The notes under the pieces are model-generated. The model made no database searches and was not told the DNA's origin. It worked only from the letters and a program-made list of their open reading frames with translations. Made by a program: the position numbers and the translations under genes. A DNA stretch of 10,274 nt from the NCBI GenBank assembly GCA_051892195.1, contig JBJFFZ010000109.1, positions 1 to 10,274 of the forward strand. Reading direction: 5' to 3'. This DNA is from CAKQOE01 sp051892195. Its GTDB lineage: Bacteria; Bacillota; Clostridia; Peptostreptococcales; Anaerovoracaceae. Of this stretch, positions 7,003-10,274 are shown one piece after another (positions within the stretch are counted from its first letter, which is position 1; the number at the start of each line of letters is the position of its first letter).

Positions 7003-7974
7003 ATGGATACCCTGATTGATTTATACATTGAAGATCTGAACAAAGAGAAAAAGAAGTCGAAGAATACCCTGGATGCGTACCGCAGAGATATCCGGGAATT
7101 TCACCGGTTTCTGAAGGATCGTCACATAACCCGGGGGGAGGATATTACCCACGAGGACGTGGCTGCGTTTATGATGAAGCTCCGCAGCGACGGCCGCAGC
7201 GGCTCTACCCTGAACCGGAAAATGGCATCCCTTCGTTCCTACGGGGCCTTTCTCTGCAGACAGAACATTCTGGAATCCAATCCTGCCGTGGACATCCGGC
7301 CGCCGAAGGTGGAAAAGAAGGACGTGGAATACCTGACGGTGGAAGAGGTGGATGCAATCCTTTCGGCGCCGGACGATTCTGTCAAGGGTATCCGGGACCG
7401 GGCCATTCTGGAGGTTATGTACGGAACGGGGCTCCGGGTCACCGAGGTTATGGAGCTCAGGGCGGAGGACGTGAATCTCCGCATCGGATTTATCACCTGC
7501 AGCGGCGAGTTTGGAAAGGCCCGGATCATCCCTCTGGGACGGCCGTGCCGCTTTGCACTGGAGGATTATCTGGAAAAATCCCGCCCGAAGCTTATGGAAA
7601 CACGCCACAGCGCCGTGCTCCGCTCGGCGGACCGCAGCCAGCAGCTGCAGAAAATCATCAATCACCAGGGGGCTGCCCTGGAGAAGGACACGGACGAAGG
7701 CTATCTCTTTGTAAACTACCACGGAGAAAAGCTCACCAGGCAGGGCCTGTGGAAGATCGTCCGCACCTACGCGGGAAAGGCAGGGGTGGACCGGCCTCTG
7801 ACGCCGCAGATTCTGAGAAATTCCTTTGCGGTTCATATGCTTCAGAACGGAGCGGACCTCAAATCCATTCAGGAGCTCATGGGATATGAAGACATCACCA
7901 CGGCCCAGATTTTTCTCAGCGTGACAAAGAACAGAATCAAGGAGGTCTACGACCGGACCCATCCGAGAGCGTAG
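7003..7974 (+). CDS. XerD-like tyrosine recombinase, catalytic residues replaced
   Basis: A 323-residue intact reading frame with an N-terminal SAM-like core-binding domain (about 1-95) and a C-terminal tyrosine recombinase fold (about 110-318) ending in HPRA like XerD. Alignment to E. coli XerD by motif spacing gives Arg145 (GTGLRVTEVMEL) and Lys172 (FGKARIIPL), both kept. It then gives Gln269 for the first His (TPQILRNSF), Arg272 kept, Tyr295 for the second His (LMGYED), and Phe304 for the nucleophilic Tyr (TTAQIF). Spacings of 3, 23 and 32 residues around Arg272 equal those in XerD, so the positions are reliable. About 25 extra residues lie between Lys172 and Arg272. Without the Tyr it should not cut DNA but could still bind it, perhaps with a Xer partner. 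XerD-like proteins with altered active sites are known in streptococci next to scpA; here the downstream neighbour is lost in the gap. GGAGG lies at 6987-6991. Confidence 0.88.
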   Translation: MDTLIDLYIEDLNKEKKKSKNTLDAYRRDIREFHRFLKDRHITRGEDITHEDVAAFMMKLRSDGRSGSTLNRKMASLRSYGAFLCRQNILESNPAVDIRPPKVEKKDVEYLTVEEVDAILSAPDDSVKGIRDRAILEVMYGTGLRVTEVMELRAEDVNLRIGFITCSGEFGKARIIPLGRPCRFALEDYLEKSRPKLMETRHSAVLRSADRSQQLQKIINHQGAALEKDTDEGYLFVNYHGEKLTRQGLWKIVRTYAGKAGVDRPLTPQILRNSFAVHMLQNGADLKSIQELMGYEDITTAQIFLSVTKNRIKEVYDRTHPRA

Positions 7975-7977
7975 AGG

Positions 7978-8077
7978 NNNNNNNNNNNNNNNNNNNNNNN
8001 NNNNNNNNNNNNNNNNNNNNNNNNNNNNNNNNNNNNNNNNNNNNNNNNNNNNNNNNNNNNNNNNNNNNNNNNNNNNN
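7978..8077. other. Assembly gap (100 N)
   Basis: A run of exactly 100 N begins three bases after the XerD-like stop codon. This is the conventional length for a gap of unknown size between contigs, so distance and gene order across it are not established. The sequence resumes inside a repeat-rich region. Confidence 0.98.
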
Positions 8078-8350
8078 TTTTGGTGGATTTTCATGCAAAT
8101 CCGGGACGGAGGAATGAGTTAGCGGGGTATTCAGTCCGATTTTCATACTTCATATGTTTACTAAGTGATGAGTTTTGCGTCCAAAAGGCATGAAACTCAT
8201 CTTTTTTTATCTGAAATATCCTAAATTTCTCTTAAATTGGGAAAATATTCATCATTGGAATGCATGAGTTTTGCATGAAAAGAGGGGAAACTCATCACCC
8301 GGAACAAAAAATGCATGAAAAACTACCAAAAGTTTTCACTAACTCATTCC
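8078..8350. repeat. Cluster of inverted ATGAGT/ACTCAT-containing repeats
   Basis: No credible gene lies between the gap and 8603. The first 23 bases (8078-8100) match the reverse complement of 8309-8331 at about 19 positions. Perfect 12-bp inverted pairs are TTTTCATGCAAA (8088-8099) with its complement at 8270-8281, and GGAATGAGTTAG (8111-8122) with CTAACTCATTCC (8339-8350). Two 34-35 bp hairpins of the form ATGAGTTTTGC...AAACTCATC lie at 8167-8201 and 8263-8296. The region is AT-rich compared with its surroundings. It looks like several decayed copies of one palindromic intergenic element; whether it is mobile cannot be told from one locus. Confidence 0.6.
8167..8208 (+). terminator. Terminator-like hairpin with T-run
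   Basis: GATGAGTTT (8167-8175) pairs perfectly with AAACTCATC (8193-8201), the stem can be extended by TGC/GCA across a small bulge, and seven T follow at 8202-8208. This has the form of a rho-independent terminator on the plus strand. Any gene it serves would lie in the gap. It is also one copy of the surrounding palindromic repeat, so the match could be incidental. Confidence 0.5.
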
Positions 8351-8445
8351 GAAGCAGTTCAGTAATGAAGTGCTCATCCCGGCGCAGCTCAGTAGTGCTG
8401 ACTCATTCCGCTGCCATATTGCGAGGCTGTCCTGAGCTGCTGCGG
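8343..8445. repeat. Tandem 29-30 bp repeat with overlapping inverted repeat
   Basis: Two full units start at 8343 and 8373, each beginning CTCATYCCG and continuing GCAGYTCAGTARTG, and a third partial unit starts at 8402. Overlapping this, GCAGCTCAG (8384-8392) is the exact reverse complement of CTGAGCTGC (8432-8440), and the flanking CCG/CGG extends the pairing across a 2x2 internal loop. The rest, up to 8603, holds only short stems such as CCCC-GA-GGGG near 8476-8485 and no gene I can support. Confidence 0.5.
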
Positions 8446-8603
8446 CCCGGTCGACAGGGTCCGGAGGAAGGAGGCGCCCCGAGGGGTCGATTGCCTGAAG
8501 TGCTGCCTGCTGCGGGGAGAGATTATGTTGCGGTGTCATTTTTCCTGGCGGCACCGGCAGGAGGATGATCCTGACAGGATGCATTGGTGGAGGCACGGTT
8601 CTT

Positions 8604-8942
8604 CTATGCGGTGCCGGCGGAGGTGTTGTTTAATTCCGCGAGATCTTCGATCAGGTGCCGGATGTGGGTGCGCTGTTTTTTTGTCAGTTTTTTGTAGGAA
8701 GCCAGAAGGATTTCTGTTTCAGCCGCGGGCGGCTGCATTTCATCCTTGAAGAAGTCCTGCGGTGTGATTCCGAAGTATTCACAGATTCGGAAAAATTCTC
8801 CCATGCGCGGGAAAGCACGGGCGTTTTCGAGATTATTCATGTACGCATGGTTCTGTTGAAGATCAATGCTCATCTGGCGGGCGGAGACCCCTTTCTGTTC
8901 CCTGTAGCGGGACAGACGAAGTGCAAATTCCTGTGGCGTCAT
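8604..8942 (-). CDS. XRE-family helix-turn-helix regulator
   Basis: A 112-residue protein with an N-terminal HTH_3 domain (about 5-65). Residues 18-41 fit the helix-turn-helix, including VSARQMSIDLQ and the NHAYMNNLENARAFP recognition region, and FRICEYFGITPQDFF (51-65) is a typical closing segment of this family. The C-terminal 40 residues (KKLTKKQRTHIRHLIEDLAEL) form a charged helix that may dimerise. Translation starts at the complement of 8940-8942, with an excellent AAAGGAGG seven bases upstream (plus-strand 8950-8957). It is divergent from the diguanylate cyclase gene across a 393-bp spacer, so it may control itself and possibly that gene; this is inferred from arrangement only. No terminator is obvious downstream on its strand. 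Confidence 0.9.
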   Translation of the reverse strand: MTPQEFALRLSRYREQKGVSARQMSIDLQQNHAYMNNLENARAFPRMGEFFRICEYFGITPQDFFKDEMQPPAAETEILLASYKKLTKKQRTHIRHLIEDLAELNNTSAGTA

Positions 8943-9043
8943 GGCAGCACCTCCTTTTGTCGTGTCTGTAGTTAGGTTTCACCTGGTTGGAAAAATGAAT
9001 ACACCAAATCTTATGTTTAATTTATCAGAAAACTTTTGTGTAG

Positions 9044-9109
9044 GAATAAAAACGACAGGCTATAAGAAATAAAATGATTCTATAGTTGAAATATATGAAA
9101 TAAAACGAT
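9044..9109. repeat. Three spaced GAAATAAAACGAT-like boxes
   Basis: Related boxes occur at 9044 (GAATAAAAACGACA), 9066 (GAAATAAAATGAT) and 9097 (GAAATAAAACGAT), spaced 22 and 31 bp apart (about two and three helical turns). The last box lies in the spacer of the promoter at 9086-9114. Their location between an XRE regulator and a divergent gene makes them candidate operator sites. They are AT-rich, so chance similarity is possible. Confidence 0.4.
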
Positions 9110-9114
9110 ACAAT
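9086..9114 (+). promoter_or_regulatory. Sigma-A promoter facing the GGDEF gene
   Basis: TTGAAA (9086-9091) and TACAAT (9109-9114) are separated by exactly 17 bp, each within one or two bases of consensus. This is the best promoter in the window. Transcription would start near 9121, giving a leader of about 215 bases before the diguanylate cyclase start codon. Confidence 0.65.
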
Positions 9115-9212
9115 ATAGGAATATTCAAGAATGATTCGAAAACGGAACAGGGAATGCCGCCCCGGTGCAGATGCGCCGGCTCCGCGCGGCATACGAAAAC
9201 CGCAGGGGGAAA

Positions 9213-9247
9213 CCGGGGCTGCCGGGAAGCGGAGGGGGCAGCCCCGG
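9213..9247 (+). promoter_or_regulatory. GC-rich hairpin in the GGDEF gene leader
   Basis: CCGGGGCTGCC (9213-9223) and GGCAGCCCCGG (9237-9247) form a perfect 11-bp stem with a 13-base loop. Around it, 9155-9298 is strikingly GC-rich and holds further short stems (CCGC-GGA-GCGG near 9260-9270), in contrast to the AT-rich promoter half. No T-run follows directly, so simple termination is not indicated. I see no match to known c-di-GMP riboswitch cores. Confidence 0.5.
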
Positions 9248-9335
9248 CCGTAAGGGGGACCGCGGAGCGGCCGCCGGGACGGGTGCCGGGCTCGGGCAGA
9301 AAAAGGGTGTTGTTTTAAGGGATGATGGTGAATAT

Positions 9336-10274
9336 ATGGCGGAGATAAACCAGCAGAAGTTTATAAATGACATGATGTATTACGCTTTCGGAGCGGAGTC
9401 GCCGGAGCAGATTCTTCCGATTATTGTGGCGTATATCGGGAAAAATCTGGATTCGGACCGGGCGTTTATTTTTGAGAAAAACAGCGACGGCACTTTCAGC
9501 AATACGTACGAATGGTGCCGGGAGGGTGTTCCGGAGCAGAAGGACAGCCGGCAGAATATTCCCTGTGAGGGGTACATGGAATACAGACAATCGGATACCA
9601 TCGTGATTTATGATCTGGAGGAATACCGGACGGTCAGCGAGACGCTGTACCGGACCCTGAAGGCGCAGGGAGTTGTGAGAATGGTGACGGGGCTCATTGA
9701 GATTGACGGGGAATGTGTGGGGTTTTACGGGGTTGAAAATCCTCCTGTGGAATTCCCTGAGGATATCTCGTCGCTGATTCATCTCATGAGTTTTGTGATT
9801 GTAATGAGCATAAAGCTTCGGAATTATGCGGAAAAAATGGCATATCTTGCGACGGTGGACGACCTGACGGGATGTGGAAACCGCGCTGCGTTCAACCGGG
9901 TGTTTGAAAGAAAATACGACGAGGATCAGTCCCTGGGCATTATCATGTGCGACCTGAACGGGCTGAAGGTAAAAAATGACCGGTTCGGTCACGAGGCAGG
10001 AGACCGGTATCTCAAAGAGGCTGCGGAGATTCTCAAGGAGGTTTTCCAGAAGGAAAATGTGTTTCGGGTGGGCGGCGATGAATTTGTGATTGTGGTGACG
10101 GCCTGGGAGGAGGCGCAGATTGCGGCATGCATCGGGCAGGTCCGGGAGCTGTCTGCGAAGAGGAATATCAGCTTTGCGGCGGGATACGGCTACCGCGCCC
10201 GGGCGGACTGCGAATTTGAAGAGGTTTACCGGGAAGCGGACCAGCGGATGTATGAGGACAAGCGGGCGTATTAC
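9336..10274 (+). CDS. Diguanylate cyclase, GAF-like plus GGDEF (partial, 3' end missing)
   Basis: An open frame of 313 codons that is still open at the window end. Residues about 20-150 look like a GAF-type sensor domain (SPEQILPIIVAYIGKNLDSD at the start and MVTGLIEIDGECVGFYGVENP at 116-136). Residues 165-313 are a GGDEF domain: DDLTGCGNRAAF (175-186), CDLNGLKVKNDRFGHEAGD (205-223), the active loop RVGGDEF (244-250) and the closing EADQRMYEDKR (300-310). The intact GGDEF, with Asp206 and Asn214 at the usual metal and substrate positions, suggests active synthesis of c-di-GMP from GTP. The four residues where the inhibitory RxxD site would be are FQKE, so feedback inhibition through that site is not expected. 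No membrane segment is visible, so it is probably cytosolic. The start at 9336 has only a weak purine-rich site upstream. More domains could follow. Confidence 0.92.
   Translation, partial: MAEINQQKFINDMMYYAFGAESPEQILPIIVAYIGKNLDSDRAFIFEKNSDGTFSNTYEWCREGVPEQKDSRQNIPCEGYMEYRQSDTIVIYDLEEYRTVSETLYRTLKAQGVVRMVTGLIEIDGECVGFYGVENPPVEFPEDISSLIHLMSFVIVMSIKLRNYAEKMAYLATVDDLTGCGNRAAFNRVFERKYDEDQSLGIIMCDLNGLKVKNDRFGHEAGDRYLKEAAEILKEVFQKENVFRVGGDEFVIVVTAWEEAQIAACIGQVRELSAKRNISFAAGYGYRARADCEFEEVYREADQRMYEDKRAYY

Noticed and set aside
8343..8415. CRISPR array
   Set aside because: Units are contiguous and degenerate with no unique spacers, and there are no cas genes in the window.
8260..8568. Possible 102-residue plus-strand gene in the repeat region
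   Set aside because: It starts inside a palindromic repeat, has no ribosome binding site, and its peptide follows the repeat units rather than any protein pattern.
9122..9335. c-di-GMP riboswitch in the leader of the GGDEF gene
   Set aside because: The conserved core blocks of the GEMM-type aptamers are not visible; only GC-rich stems are.
9315..9992. A 225-codon minus-strand frame opposite the GGDEF gene
   Set aside because: The plus strand encodes GAF-like and GGDEF motifs continuously over the same bases.

Overview
The window looks like a chromosome segment from an anaerobic, fairly GC-rich Firmicute, most likely a Lachnospiraceae-type Clostridium. This rests on the GC-rich third codon positions, strong AGGAGG-type ribosome binding sites, the lipoprotein/ABC gene types, and the style of the XRE and GAF-like/GGDEF proteins. 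It is an inference from sequence style, not a database match. A run of exactly 100 N (7978-8077) marks an assembly gap of unknown length, so genes left and right of it need not be true neighbours.

Left part (1-5559): a degenerate repeat with a 20-21 bp period at the very edge, a probable promoter, and a clear cobalamin (B12) riboswitch. These are followed by five same-strand genes in one likely operon: an exported, lipobox-bearing CbiK-type cobaltochelatase; a membrane-anchored surface protein with two related beta-rich, NEAT-like domains; a substrate-binding lipoprotein; a FecCD/BtuC-type permease; and an ABC ATPase. The simplest reading is a B12-repressed acquisition system for a corrinoid, another tetrapyrrole or cobalt. 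Capture would take place on the outer face of the membrane and import through the ABC transporter. A metal chelatase outside the cell is the most striking part. It resembles in outline the Iht haem locus of Porphyromonas, where a CbiK-like lipoprotein accompanies an ABC importer.

Middle part (5560-7974): an AEC-family transporter gene with its own extended -10 promoter, a GC-rich spacer carrying four GGCCCGGGG cores about 40 bp apart, then an intact XerD-like tyrosine recombinase gene. That protein keeps both arginines and the lysine of the active site but has Gln, Tyr and Phe in place of the two His and the nucleophilic Tyr. It is probably a catalytically dead relative.

Right part (8078-10274, after the gap): about 520 bp without a credible gene, packed with inverted and tandem copies of an ACTCAT/ATGAGT-containing element, one copy of which forms a terminator-like hairpin. 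Next comes an XRE-family regulator on the minus strand, divergent from a GAF-like/GGDEF diguanylate cyclase that runs off the window. Their shared intergenic region has an AT-rich half with a good sigma-A promoter and three repeated GAAATAAAACGAT-like boxes. Its other half is a GC-rich leader with an 11-bp perfect hairpin.
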